From the NCBI GenBank assembly GCA_964421675.1, contig CAYQXV010000028.1, positions 1-45,232 on the forward strand: a stretch of 45,232 bases of DNA, read 5' to 3'. A program made the translations under genes and the position numbers. Below the pieces are notes generated by a model. It searched no databases. It had not been told where the DNA came from and was given only the letters and a program-made list of their open reading frames with translations. Of this stretch, positions 1-8,197 are shown in pieces. This stretch comes from CALLPQ01 sp964421675 (GTDB taxonomy: Bacteria > Pseudomonadota > Alphaproteobacteria > Caulobacterales > Parvularculaceae). Position 1 is the stretch's first letter. Every line of letters starts with the position of its first letter.

Positions 1-27
1 TTTCTACACTGAATGTTTTATACGTCA

Positions 28-61
28 TGATCTATAATTCCTGATCTATAATTCCTGATCT
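28..61. repeat. short tandem repeat of a 14-mer
   Basis: The unit TGATCTATAATTCC occurs twice in perfect tandem (28-41 and 42-55), followed by the first six bases of a third copy (56-61). It lies downstream of the thiolase gene in non-coding sequence. I see no function; it looks like replication slippage. Confidence 0.7.
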
Positions 62-136
62 GTTATGGTGTCTGCAAGCTGCGCCCTGTTGGTTTTGTAC
101 AGGTTTTGGGGCTTGCTATTGCTGGAGGTTGCGATT

Positions 137-194
137 GGGTAAAGCCGGAAGGATGGTCGCAATGTTAGTCCCATCAATGTGTCCCGGCTTTCCC
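137..194 (-). other. inverted repeat downstream of the thiolase gene
   Basis: The left arm (137-148, GGGTAAAGCCGG) and right arm (184-194, CCGGCTTTCCC) pair over 11 bp with one bulged T and enclose a loop of about 35 bases. It begins about 20 bases past the thiolase stop in the direction of transcription. It could end or stabilise that mRNA, but no U-run follows, so it is not a classical intrinsic terminator. Confidence 0.35.
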
Positions 195-214
195 TTAATC
201 TCAGACCCAGCTGT

Positions 215-1426
215 TTAGTTCACACGCTCAATAATCGTTGCTGTTCCCATGCCTGCGCCGATACAAAGAGTAACAAGCGCTGTTTCTTTGTCGGAGCGCT
301 CAAGCTCATCAACCATGGTGCCCATGATCATCGCACCAGTCGCGCCAAGTGGGTGTCCCATCGCGATCGCGCCGCCATTTATATTGATATCAGAATGATC
401 AATGTCGAGCGCTTGCATGAACCGCAGAACAACAGAAGCAAACGCTTCATTGAGTTCATAAATATCAACGTCGCCCGCTTCCATGCCAGCTTTTGCCAAC
501 GCTTTGCGTGCCGCAAATTCAGGCCCGGTGAGCATGATTGTTGGCTCGGACCCAATAGATGCCATTGATTTAATGCGTGCACGTGGTTTCAAGCCATATT
601 TTTCACCAGCTTCTTTATTGCCGATCAAAATTGCCGCTGATCCATCAACAATACCCGATGAATTACCGGCGTGGTGCACATGGTTGATTTTTTCAAGTTC
701 CGCGTAACGCTGCAAAGCCACATCATCAAAGCCAAAAGACTGGCCATGCATTTCGAAAGACGGGTTTAGCGCGCCCAGTGTTTGCATATTTGTTTCCGGG
801 CGGATGGTTTCGTCTCGGTCCAGAACGGAAAGACCGATGACATCCTTGACGGGAACAATCGATTTTTCGAACCGATTTTCTTTCCAGGATTTTGTCGCGC
901 GTTTGTGGCTTTCTACCGCATAGGCATCAACGTCATCGCGAGAAAATCCATATTGGGTCGCAATCAGATCGGCACTAATGCCTTGCGGCACAAAATAGGT
1001 ATCGAAGGCAGATTGCGGATCTGTTGGCCAAGCACCGCCGTCAGATCCCATGGGAACGCGGCTCATGCATTCGACGCCGCCGCCAATGGTTAAATCGGCT
1101 TCGCCGGCTTTGACTTTCGCCGCGGCAATATTGACCGCTTCAAGGCCAGAGGCACAAAAGCGATTAACCTGAATGCCTGACGTTGTATCAGCATAACCTG
1201 CACTGAGAACGGCTGTTCGGGTAATAACCGCGCCTTGCTCGCCTACCGGGGAGACGACACCAAAAGCGACATCTTCTACTGCATCGCTGGCCAGCTCATT
1301 GCGTTCTCTTAACGAGGCCAAGACTTGGGCGGACATGGAAACAGGGGTGATTTCGTGCAAAGAGCCATCGCTTTTGCCTTTGCCGCGGGGCGTGCGCACT
1401 GCGTCGTAAATATAGGCTTCGGTCAT
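215..1426 (-). CDS. acetyl-CoA C-acyltransferase (thiolase)
   Basis: A thiolase of 403 residues, the usual length for degradative thiolases. It should cleave 3-ketoacyl-CoA with CoA at the end of beta-oxidation, or run the reverse Claisen condensation, in the cytoplasm. The acyl-accepting cysteine lies in NRFCASGLEAVN (Cys91). The histidine is in NGGAIAMGHPLGATGA (His358) and the second catalytic cysteine in CIGAGMG (Cys388), so the catalytic set is complete. The ATG at 1424-1426 follows a GAGGA ribosome binding site. The opening resembles FadA-type enzymes that normally sit beside a 3-hydroxyacyl-CoA dehydrogenase/FadB gene. Any such partner would lie before position 1 and is not seen. Substrate chain length cannot be read from the sequence. 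Confidence 0.93.
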   Translation of the reverse strand: MTEAYIYDAVRTPRGKGKSDGSLHEITPVSMSAQVLASLRERNELASDAVEDVAFGVVSPVGEQGAVITRTAVLSAGYADTTSGIQVNRFCASGLEAVNIAAAKVKAGEADLTIGGGVECMSRVPMGSDGGAWPTDPQSAFDTYFVPQGISADLIATQYGFSRDDVDAYAVESHKRATKSWKENRFEKSIVPVKDVIGLSVLDRDETIRPETNMQTLGALNPSFEMHGQSFGFDDVALQRYAELEKINHVHHAGNSSGIVDGSAAILIGNKEAGEKYGLKPRARIKSMASIGSEPTIMLTGPEFAARKALAKAGMEAGDVDIYELNEAFASVVLRFMQALDIDHSDININGGAIAMGHPLGATGAMIMGTMVDELERSDKETALVTLCIGAGMGTATIIERVN

Positions 1427-1803
1427 TTGGGGTCCTCATTTCAATCGTGCTTGTTACTAATAATTCATGGTCGAGCCATAAGCGGGTGCCAGATTATCGC
1501 TTGTGGGTCAGAAGCTATTGGGGTCAGTAGCTAATGGACGAGCTGGCAGATCATTCATTTCAGGCGAAATCCAGTATCAACCGGGCCTACGGTGTTTGGC
1601 GCAAAATCGATTGGATATGCCTGTTGAAAGCCCATTAAGAGATTAGAGTTGGCAAGGTCAATATGGAGAACTGCTATTCCTTGCCTGCACCCGGCAAGAT
1701 GGTCATCAAAGTTGCGAGATCAATTGTTATTATGCGCGATTTGGGGCGGGCTAAGGTCTCCAATTCTGCCTAATCTAGAGGCAATTTACCCTAGGTTGTC
1801 CAC
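1427..1803. other. non-coding gap between the thiolase gene and scpA
   Basis: This 377-base stretch separates divergent genes and should hold both promoters. I could not fix a convincing -35/-10 pair for either. A near-perfect direct repeat GGGTCAG[A/T]AGCTA occurs at 1505-1517 and 1521-1533 (12 of 13 bases identical, offset 16), upstream of the thiolase start, and could be a regulator site. In many alphaproteobacteria nagZ sits directly before scpA; it is absent here. The open frame at 1649-1846 has no family-like sequence and I do not accept it as a gene. Confidence 0.5.
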
Positions 1804-1854
1804 ATGGCCGCGTTTTCTCGTGGCACCGCCCCAGAATCGCTCCTAAGATGCGCC

Positions 1855-2961
1855 ATGAGTTCGAATATGAGTGATATATCATCTGAAACCCCTGAAGATC
1901 AGGGCGATGGCGATACGCCAGATCGCAATGAAAACAGTGCGTTAGAGGGCAATGCTCAGGGCAATGCTCAAGACGATGCGCCTGCGCGCGCAGCTGTCGG
2001 TGACGAAACGGCAGCTGATGAAGAGCCGTTTGACGCGCCGGTGCGCGATGTGCCCGAGGTCGATATTGATGCGTTGGTGGTCAATCTTGATGGGTATGAA
2101 GGCCCGCTCGATATTCTTTTGGAGCTGGCGCGCACGCAAAAGGTTGATATTCGCAAAATCTCCATGGTCGCGCTGGTCGATCAATATCTGGAATTTGTCG
2201 AGGCGGCCCGCCAGCACAATCTTGAGCTGGCCGCGGATTATTTGGTGATGGCGTCGTGGTTGGCCTATCTGAAATCCAAATTATTGCTGCCCAAAGTTGA
2301 GGAAACCGGAGAGGCGCCAACCGCCGATGAGATGGCGGCGCGGCTTGCCTTCCAACTGCAACGCCTTGAGGCGATGCGCAATGCGACCGAGCGATTATTG
2401 CAATTGCCGCGCTTAAATCTGGAAATGTTCCCAAGGGGCTGCCCGGAAGGGGTGCGCGTGACGCGCACACCGGACTGGCAAGCGGATCTGGTTGATTTGT
2501 TAAAAGCCTATACCGCTCAACGTGTGCGAACCGTTGATCGCAATTATGAAATTCTCAGACCGAAAGTTTTCAGCCTTGAAGATGCGCGCGAGCGTTTAAC
2601 CCGCATTCTTGGCTCCATTCCTGAATGGTCAGAATTGCGCGCTTTGTCGCCCTTGCAAGATATTGATGCGCCGGAGCGTTCTGTGGTTGCGAGTGCGTTC
2701 CATGCGGCGCTGGAGTTTGCCAAAAATGGCAAGATCGACCTGCGCCAGATGGGACACTTTGAACCTATTTATGTTCGGCAAAAACAACCCGGCCCGAACG
2801 ATGGCGAGTTTTCGGAAGATGAGAATGGCCAGAATGTGCAGAGTTTGAATGAGCCAGAAAACGGCGACGAGCCTGATAACACGCAATCCGATTATGACGG
2901 CGATGCCGACCTTGATGGCGACCATATTGAAAATCACGCGATCAGCGCACGTTCATCCTGA
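1855..2961 (+). CDS. scpA: segregation and condensation protein A
   Basis: ScpA is the kleisin subunit that bridges SMC heads and binds ScpB in the bacterial condensin complex, which organises and segregates the chromosome. The family core starts near VVNLDGYEGPLDILLELAR and continues through KVDIRKISMVALVDQYLEF to the C-terminal winged-helix region that ends around IDLRQMGHFEPIYV. The core is flanked by unusual acidic tails: roughly 70 residues rich in Asp, Glu, Asn and Ala before it and about 60 after it. The start is uncertain. In-frame ATGs lie at 1804, 1855 and 1867, none with a strong ribosome site. I chose 1855 because the sequence before it is not acidic and looks untranslated. scpB follows 51 bases downstream, probably in the same operon. 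Confidence 0.9.
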   Translation: MSSNMSDISSETPEDQGDGDTPDRNENSALEGNAQGNAQDDAPARAAVGDETAADEEPFDAPVRDVPEVDIDALVVNLDGYEGPLDILLELARTQKVDIRKISMVALVDQYLEFVEAARQHNLELAADYLVMASWLAYLKSKLLLPKVEETGEAPTADEMAARLAFQLQRLEAMRNATERLLQLPRLNLEMFPRGCPEGVRVTRTPDWQADLVDLLKAYTAQRVRTVDRNYEILRPKVFSLEDARERLTRILGSIPEWSELRALSPLQDIDAPERSVVASAFHAALEFAKNGKIDLRQMGHFEPIYVRQKQPGPNDGEFSEDENGQNVQSLNEPENGDEPDNTQSDYDGDADLDGDHIENHAISARSS

Positions 2962-3012
2962 CAATCAGGTGATCGATCGCTCTAACTTTGGGAATAGAAG
3001 GGACATGGCGCA

Positions 3013-3987
3013 ATGGCCGATATAGATGATGATCCCCGCAAGTTTGAAGACCTTGATGCCCACGGCGTTCAAGAAGCCTTACGGGCGGAAATCTCCAATT
3101 CACCTGATGAGGAAGAAGGGGATGACGATCATTCAAAGGAGACAAAATTGTCCAAGTCCAATGAGCCATCCGATGAAGAGCTTGAGGATGATGAGGCGAT
3201 GGCAGATGACTCTGAAGATGATAGCGAGGACGACACCGATGGCGAAACAGTCGATGAGGTGTGGACCGCGGCGCAAATGGCAGACCATGTGCGCATGGCC
3301 GAAGCCTTATTGTTTGCCGCTGTAGAGCCTCTGGATCAAAACAGCCTGTCCGATCGGTTGCCCGCCGGTGCCGATGTGCCCGCCATTTTGGAAATTCTCA
3401 AAGCGCAATATGAAAATCGCGGCGTAGTCTTATCTAAGATTGAAAAGAAATGGCGGTTCACCACGGCGCCTGATGTTGCCCATGTGCTGGAAAAAGAGCG
3501 TATTGAGCCGCGCAAGCTTTCCAAAGCGGCGTTGGAAACCCTCGCCATCATTGCCTATCACCAACCGTGTACTCGTGCAGATATTGAAGATGTGCGCGGT
3601 GTGGCGGTGGCGCGCGGCTCGTTGGATCAATTGCTGGATATTGGCTGGGTGCGGTTGCGCGGACGGCGAAAAGATGTGCCCGGACGCCCGGTTCTGTATG
3701 GGACCAATCAGGCATTTTTGGAGCATTTTGGCCTCGAAGGCGTCGGCGATTTACCGGGAATGGCTGAGCTTAAAGCTGCCGGTCTATTAGAGGCGCGCTT
3801 GCCCCCTGACTTTCAGGTGCCCACCCCTCATGATGGGGACGGCGAAGATGAGGAAGGCGAAGAGGATGCTGAATTTGTCAGTGATTTCCTCGAGCAGGAC
3901 CCATCTGCCGAGCTGGCCGAAGAGGATGGTGAGGGGGAAGTTGAAGACGGTGATTTGGACGATGAGCGCGCAGCCAGTGAATCATAG
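3013..3987 (+). CDS. scpB: segregation and condensation protein B
   Basis: ScpB is the dimeric tandem winged-helix partner of ScpA in the SMC condensin complex. The core runs from about residue 95 (VRMAEALLFAAVEPLDQ) to residue 265 and includes the family signature LETLAIIAYHQPCTRADIE and then RGRRKDVPGRPVLYGT. The 324-residue product is longer than typical ScpB (about 180-220 residues). The extra length is two strongly acidic low-complexity tails, about 90 residues at the N-terminus and 60 at the C-terminus, like those on the neighbouring ScpA. An overlapping ATG at 3005 is out of frame, so ATG 3013 is the start, with a GAAGGGA-type site upstream. Its place directly after scpA supports the call. 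Confidence 0.92.
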   Translation: MADIDDDPRKFEDLDAHGVQEALRAEISNSPDEEEGDDDHSKETKLSKSNEPSDEELEDDEAMADDSEDDSEDDTDGETVDEVWTAAQMADHVRMAEALLFAAVEPLDQNSLSDRLPAGADVPAILEILKAQYENRGVVLSKIEKKWRFTTAPDVAHVLEKERIEPRKLSKAALETLAIIAYHQPCTRADIEDVRGVAVARGSLDQLLDIGWVRLRGRRKDVPGRPVLYGTNQAFLEHFGLEGVGDLPGMAELKAAGLLEARLPPDFQVPTPHDGDGEDEEGEEDAEFVSDFLEQDPSAELAEEDGEGEVEDGDLDDERAASES

Positions 3988-4088
3988 CGCGTGACTGTTA
4001 GGCTTTTTCTTCAATCGTCAGGCTGACGAGCACACCCAATTCGGCCCTTTTGGTGCGTATATTCAATAATTTGAGGCATCAATAATCA

Positions 4089-4117
4089 TTGAACCTCAAC
4101 CTTTGGGCGACTATGGT
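4089..4117 (+). promoter_or_regulatory. predicted housekeeping promoter of the tat operon
   Basis: TTGAAC (4089-4094) and TATGGT (4112-4117) are separated by 17 bases, a good match to a vegetative -35/-10 pair. Transcription would start near 4124, about 23 bases before tatA. The 159-base gap after scpB fits a separate tat transcription unit. Confidence 0.5.
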
Positions 4118-4146
4118 CGGCTAGAAGTAATTGATAGGATTTTATC

Positions 4147-4380
4147 ATGGGCGCTATTGGTCCCTGGCAAATTGCAATCGTCGTTGTGCTTGTTCTCCTG
4201 CTGTTTGGCGGGGGCGGCAGAATTTCATCTGTGATGGGTGACATGGCGAAAGGTCTAAAAGCTTTCCGTTCCGGTCTTAAAGATGACGACAAACGCGATG
4301 GCGAGAAGTCACTGGACGAGCGCGCTGATGAAGCCGTCGATGTGACCCCGAATAAAACGACCGAAAAATCCTCTGAATAG
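4147..4380 (+). CDS. tatA: Sec-independent translocase subunit TatA
   Basis: TatA oligomers form the passage for folded proteins with twin-arginine signals across the inner membrane. The 77-residue protein has the family layout. A short N-terminal transmembrane helix (residues about 5-20, IGPWQIAIVVVLVLLLFG) is followed by an amphipathic helix (ISSVMGDMAKGLKAFRSGL) and a charged tail. The hinge reads FGGGGR, with more glycines than the common FG-x-x-K/R. ATG 4147 has an AGGA ribosome site 7 bases upstream. It is followed by tatB and tatC in the same direction. Confidence 0.95.
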   Translation: MGAIGPWQIAIVVVLVLLLFGGGGRISSVMGDMAKGLKAFRSGLKDDDKRDGEKSLDERADEAVDVTPNKTTEKSSE

Positions 4381-4497
4381 GGGCCCGCTTCGTCGCTTTG
4401 ACGATGGCCCGCATATATTGTTAAGGCCGCCCCGACCCGTTCAGTGGCTCACCAAAAATGCATGCCAACCAAAACCCGTTAACGAGATATTCAAGAT

Positions 4498-4935
4498 ATG
4501 AGCTTGTTGCCACAATTCGGTTTTGTTGAGTTGATGGTGGTTGCCATTGTGGCGCTTATTGTCGTTGGCCCAAAAGACCTTCCCAAATTGATGCGCAGCT
4601 GCGGCCAGATGATTGCAAAAGCGCGTCATATGGCGGGTGAATTTACCAACGCATTTGATGAAATGGCGCGTGAGACCGAGATGGAAGAGTTGCGCGCTGA
4701 AATGGATGCGATGCGGTTTGATCATGTGGCAGAAGAGGTAAAGGGGGAGGTCGAGGAGGCATTTCGTCCGATTACAGATGAAGTGCACGAGACGGTATCG
4801 CAAGGAAAGGCGCAGCACGCGGCAACGGCGGCCTCGCTTGGCGCTATCGTTGCGCCGGAGCAGAGCGATGATGATGAACAGGCACCAGAGCCGGGCGATG
4901 ATCGTGAGCATGGCGAAGAGACAAAACCAACATGA
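4498..4935 (+). CDS. tatB: Sec-independent translocase subunit TatB
   Basis: TatB works with TatC as the receptor complex for twin-arginine signal peptides. At 145 residues it shows the TatB pattern: an N-terminal membrane helix (LPQFGFVELMVVAIVALIVV), the GPKDLPKLMR hinge motif, an amphipathic helix (KARHMAGEFTNAFDEMARE), then a long acidic and alanine-rich cytoplasmic tail. It lies 117 bases after tatA. Its stop overlaps the tatC start by four bases (ATGA), which indicates translational coupling with tatC. Confidence 0.94.
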   Translation: MSLLPQFGFVELMVVAIVALIVVGPKDLPKLMRSCGQMIAKARHMAGEFTNAFDEMARETEMEELRAEMDAMRFDHVAEEVKGEVEEAFRPITDEVHETVSQGKAQHAATAASLGAIVAPEQSDDDEQAPEPGDDREHGEETKPT

Positions 4936-5807
4936 GCGATCCTACTCCCCCATCTTCACCGCCTGCAGCGCCGACCGAAGAGCCTTTATCCGAGCGGCCG
5001 AAAACAAGTGCTGAAATTGAATCCAGTGAAATTGATGCCTCGGCCGCGCCCTTGCTCGATCATCTTACCGAACTGCGCACCCGGCTGATCATCAGTGTCG
5101 GGGCGATTATTATTGCCTTCATTGGCTGCTTCATCGTCTCTGAACAATTGCTGAATTATCTGGTCTTGCCGTTCAGTACGGTCGCGCCGCAAGAATCTAT
5201 TTATTTCAAACCGCTGGGTAAATTTTTCGCGCAAGTGCGCGTGTCCTTATATGGGGCCGTATTTGTCAGCTTTCCGGTGATTGCCTGGCAGGTGTATAAA
5301 TTCGTTGCGCCGGGACTTTATAAACGCGAACAGCGCGCTTTATTGCCATTTGTCATTGCCATGCCGCTTTTATTTTCTGCAGGCGCGGCGCTTGTTTATT
5401 ATGTGATGGTGCCCTTTGTGATGCGGTTCGCAGTTGGGTTTGAGGCCGATGCCGGGGACAATGCCCCGGTCACCTATGAGCTGCTCACCGATGTTGGCGA
5501 TTATCTCAGCCTTGTCACCACCTTAATGCTGGCTTTTGGGTTTGCCTTTCAGCTGCCGGTGCTGCTGACGCTGATTGCCCGCGCGGGCATGTTAACCGCC
5601 AAGACCCTGCGGAAATTCCGCAAGATTGCAATTGTCCTAATTTTTGCGGTTGCGGCGTTCCTGACGCCCCCGGACCCGTTCAGTCAAATCATCCTTGCGA
5701 TGACGATTATCGGCTTATATGAGGTTTCAATCTTCTCGGTGGGGCTGGCTGAAAAGAATGTCGAAAAGCGCCGCGAGCAGGATATGGATGCGAACGTGCA
5801 AACTTAA
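4932..5807 (+). CDS. tatC: Sec-independent translocase subunit TatC
   Basis: TatC is the polytopic core of the Tat receptor and binds the twin-arginine signal. The 291-residue sequence has six hydrophobic segments between about residues 50 and 275. It carries the conserved cytoplasmic motif LLDHLTELRTRL before the first helix and FKPLGKFFAQVRVSLY in the first periplasmic loop. Later come the family stretches FVAPGLYKREQRALLPFV and FLTPPDPFSQIILAM. An N-terminal Pro/Ser/Glu-rich extension of about 35 residues precedes the core. Its start overlaps the end of tatB, so the two are translated together. Confidence 0.96.
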   Translation: MSDPTPPSSPPAAPTEEPLSERPKTSAEIESSEIDASAAPLLDHLTELRTRLIISVGAIIIAFIGCFIVSEQLLNYLVLPFSTVAPQESIYFKPLGKFFAQVRVSLYGAVFVSFPVIAWQVYKFVAPGLYKREQRALLPFVIAMPLLFSAGAALVYYVMVPFVMRFAVGFEADAGDNAPVTYELLTDVGDYLSLVTTLMLAFGFAFQLPVLLTLIARAGMLTAKTLRKFRKIAIVLIFAVAAFLTPPDPFSQIILAMTIIGLYEVSIFSVGLAEKNVEKRREQDMDANVQT

Positions 5808-5921
5808 GATAGACAATTCTTGCCCAGATCTTGGGCAGATACCGACGGCAACAGGCCTGCAACAGAATAGATTTTCCGATTACGCTGGACCCGTACCGCA
5901 GAAGCGCTTAAAGAGCGCTGC

Positions 5922-7325
5922 ATGTTTGATTTAAAAGAAATCCGCGAGAACCCAAACGCCTTTGACGCAGGGCTAAAGCGCCGCGGCGTTGAGCCACAAG
6001 CACCGCAAATATTGGCCCTTGATGAAGAGGCGCGTGCGCTGACATTGCAGATGAATGAGCTGCAAACACGGCGAAATGCAGCCTCCAAAGCAATTGGTGC
6101 AGCGAAAGCCAAAGGCGACGAAGAAACTTTTGCCGCATTGCGCGCTGAGGTTGACGAGATCAAAACCACATTGCCCGCCCTTGAAGGGCGCGAGCGCGAG
6201 ACCAAGGCGCAAATTACCGCCCATCTGTCTGGGTTGCCCAATATCCCCGCTGACGATGTGCCCGATGGGCTCACCGAGGCTGACAATGTCGAGATACGCC
6301 GTGTCGGCACGCCCAGGGAAATTGACGGGGCAAAACAGCATTTCGATTTGGGTGAAGCCCTCGGCGGGATGGATTTTGAGACCGCCGCGCTATTGTCCGG
6401 GTCGCGCTTTGTCATGCTCAAAGGACAGCTGGCACGGCTCGAACGCGCGCTCGGAAATTTCATGATTGATGTCCATACGGGCGAGAATGGATTTACCGAG
6501 GTCAGCCCGCCTTTGTTGGTGCGCGATGAAATTGTCTACGGTGTTGGCCAGCTGCCAAAATTTACCGAAGATCTATTCACCGCCTCCGATATCACCAAGC
6601 GCGATGAATTACTCGATCAAGCGCTGGTCGGCATTAATGAAACCTTTAGCGAGACGCCCGAAGGCCCTGAGCGTTTAACCAAGTCAATCAAGGCAACCCT
6701 TGACCGCGCGCAAACTCAGGAACAGTTTTGGCTAATTCCAACCGCTGAAGCAGCGCTCACCAATATTGTGCGTGAGAAAATTCTTGATGCAGATCAGCTG
6801 CCCTTGCGTTTTACCGCTTTAACGCCGTGCTTTCGATCTGAAGCAGGCTCCGCCGGGCGCGATACGCGCGGCATGATCCGTGTACACCAATTTATGAAGG
6901 TGGAACTGGTATCGATTACCGCGCCCGAAGCCTCCAATGATGAGCATGAGCGCATGACCGCTTGCGCAGAAGATATTTTAAACCGGCTAGAGCTGCCGTT
7001 CCGCACCATGGTTTTATCCGCAGGCGATATGGGTTTTTCTGCCCGTAAAACCTACGATCTTGAAGTTTGGTTGCCGGGCCAGCAGCAATATCGAGAAATT
7101 TCCAGCTGTTCCAATTGCGGTCCGTTTCAGGCGCGCCGCATGAAGGCCCGCATGCGCGCGGAAAATGAGAAATCCACCCAAGCGGTTCACACCTTAAATG
7201 GCTCTGGCCTTGCGGTTGGGCGTGCGCTGGTTGCGGTGCTGGAAAATTATCAACAAAGCGATGGCTCAATTGCCGTTCCCGATGTTTTAAAACCCTATAT
7301 GGGCGGTCTTGAGAAAATCGGCTAG
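5922..7325 (+). CDS. serS: seryl-tRNA synthetase
   Basis: This class II synthetase charges tRNA-Ser, and also serves tRNA-Sec where present, in the cytoplasm. It opens with the MFDLKEIRENPNAFDAGL start and a coiled-coil tRNA-binding arm (about residues 30-105). The class II catalytic domain follows, with serine-site WLIPTAEAALTN, motif 2 FRSEAGSAGRDTRGMIRVHQ and motif 3 LNGSGLAVGRALVAVLEN. At 467 residues it is about 40 longer than most bacterial enzymes. The extra sequence is a mostly charged, apparently helical insert at about residues 223-268, between PKFTEDLF and the serine-binding strand. The start has an AAAGAG site upstream. Position between tatC and surE is common in alphaproteobacteria. 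Confidence 0.96.
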   Translation: MFDLKEIRENPNAFDAGLKRRGVEPQAPQILALDEEARALTLQMNELQTRRNAASKAIGAAKAKGDEETFAALRAEVDEIKTTLPALEGRERETKAQITAHLSGLPNIPADDVPDGLTEADNVEIRRVGTPREIDGAKQHFDLGEALGGMDFETAALLSGSRFVMLKGQLARLERALGNFMIDVHTGENGFTEVSPPLLVRDEIVYGVGQLPKFTEDLFTASDITKRDELLDQALVGINETFSETPEGPERLTKSIKATLDRAQTQEQFWLIPTAEAALTNIVREKILDADQLPLRFTALTPCFRSEAGSAGRDTRGMIRVHQFMKVELVSITAPEASNDEHERMTACAEDILNRLELPFRTMVLSAGDMGFSARKTYDLEVWLPGQQQYREISSCSNCGPFQARRMKARMRAENEKSTQAVHTLNGSGLAVGRALVAVLENYQQSDGSIAVPDVLKPYMGGLEKIG

Positions 7326-7441
7326 CGCGACCTCACAAAAGCTCATCTCGCAATTGTGCTATTGCGTGTTCTATCGCTTGGCGTGATCTCTGATAAAAGA
7401 CTTTTTTAGTTTCGTTTGCGCGCCCAAGGAGCGTTCTTCAT

Positions 7442-8197
7442 ATGCGTATTTTATGTTCCAATGATGATGGTATTCATGCGCCCGGCATGAGCCTGCTTGA
7501 AGAGATTGCTCGCGAACTTTCCGATGATGTTTGGACGGTTGCCCCCTTGATGGAGCAGTCCGGGGCATCGCGCGCCATGAGTTTGCACAAGCCGATTAGA
7601 ATTCACCAATTTGGTGAGCGCCGTTACGCCGTTGATGGCACGCCAACCGATGCGGTGATGATGGGCGTGTCGAAGATTATGAAAGACCACAAACCAGATC
7701 TGGTTTTGGCCGGCGTGAATAATGGTCAAAATGTTGCTGAAGATCTGACATATTCGGGCACGGTTGCCGCTGCGTTGAAAGGCATGGTCCTTGGCATTCC
7801 CTCAATTGCTCTGTCGCAAACCCGGTTTGATCGCGCTAATGTGCGTTGGCAAACCACAAAAGCCCATGCCCCCGCCTTGCTCAAAGGATTGCTAAAGCAG
7901 GGCTGGCCGGACAACACCATTATCAATATTAATTTTCCCGATGTGGAGCCCGATGAGGTCGCCGGGACGGAGTTCACCCGTCAGGGCAAGCGCGATGTGA
8001 TTTCACTCTATTCTGAGGAACGCACCGATTTGCGCGGACAAAAATATAACTGGTTTGGGTTTCATGGGCGCCAGTCAAACCCGGCAGAAGGGACAGATTT
8101 GCGCGCCATTTATGATGGGCGCATTTCAGTAACGCCGATCCATCTGGAATTGACCCACGAAGAAACCCGCGAGCGACTTGCACGCGCCTTTTCCTGA
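7442..8197 (+). CDS. surE: 5'/3'-nucleotidase SurE
   Basis: SurE is a metal-dependent phosphatase that removes phosphate from nucleoside monophosphates and is linked to stationary-phase survival. The 251-residue sequence opens with the signature MRILCSNDDGIHAPG, where Asp8 and Asp9 bind metal. Ser40 (in MEQSGAS) and Asn93 (in AGVNNGQN) complete the usual ligand set. The common GxNRGxN loop reads GVNNGQN. ATG 7442 follows an AAGGAG-like site (CCAAGGAGCG). In many alphaproteobacteria pcm follows surE; here a non-coding stretch follows, and a pcm-like gene lies about 6 kb further on. Confidence 0.95.
   Translation: MRILCSNDDGIHAPGMSLLEEIARELSDDVWTVAPLMEQSGASRAMSLHKPIRIHQFGERRYAVDGTPTDAVMMGVSKIMKDHKPDLVLAGVNNGQNVAEDLTYSGTVAAALKGMVLGIPSIALSQTRFDRANVRWQTTKAHAPALLKGLLKQGWPDNTIININFPDVEPDEVAGTEFTRQGKRDVISLYSEERTDLRGQKYNWFGFHGRQSNPAEGTDLRAIYDGRISVTPIHLELTHEETRERLARAFS

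Noticed and set aside
1649..1846. Open frame before scpA
   Set aside because: No ribosome site, no recognisable domain, composition unlike nearby proteins; it overlaps the scpA start region.
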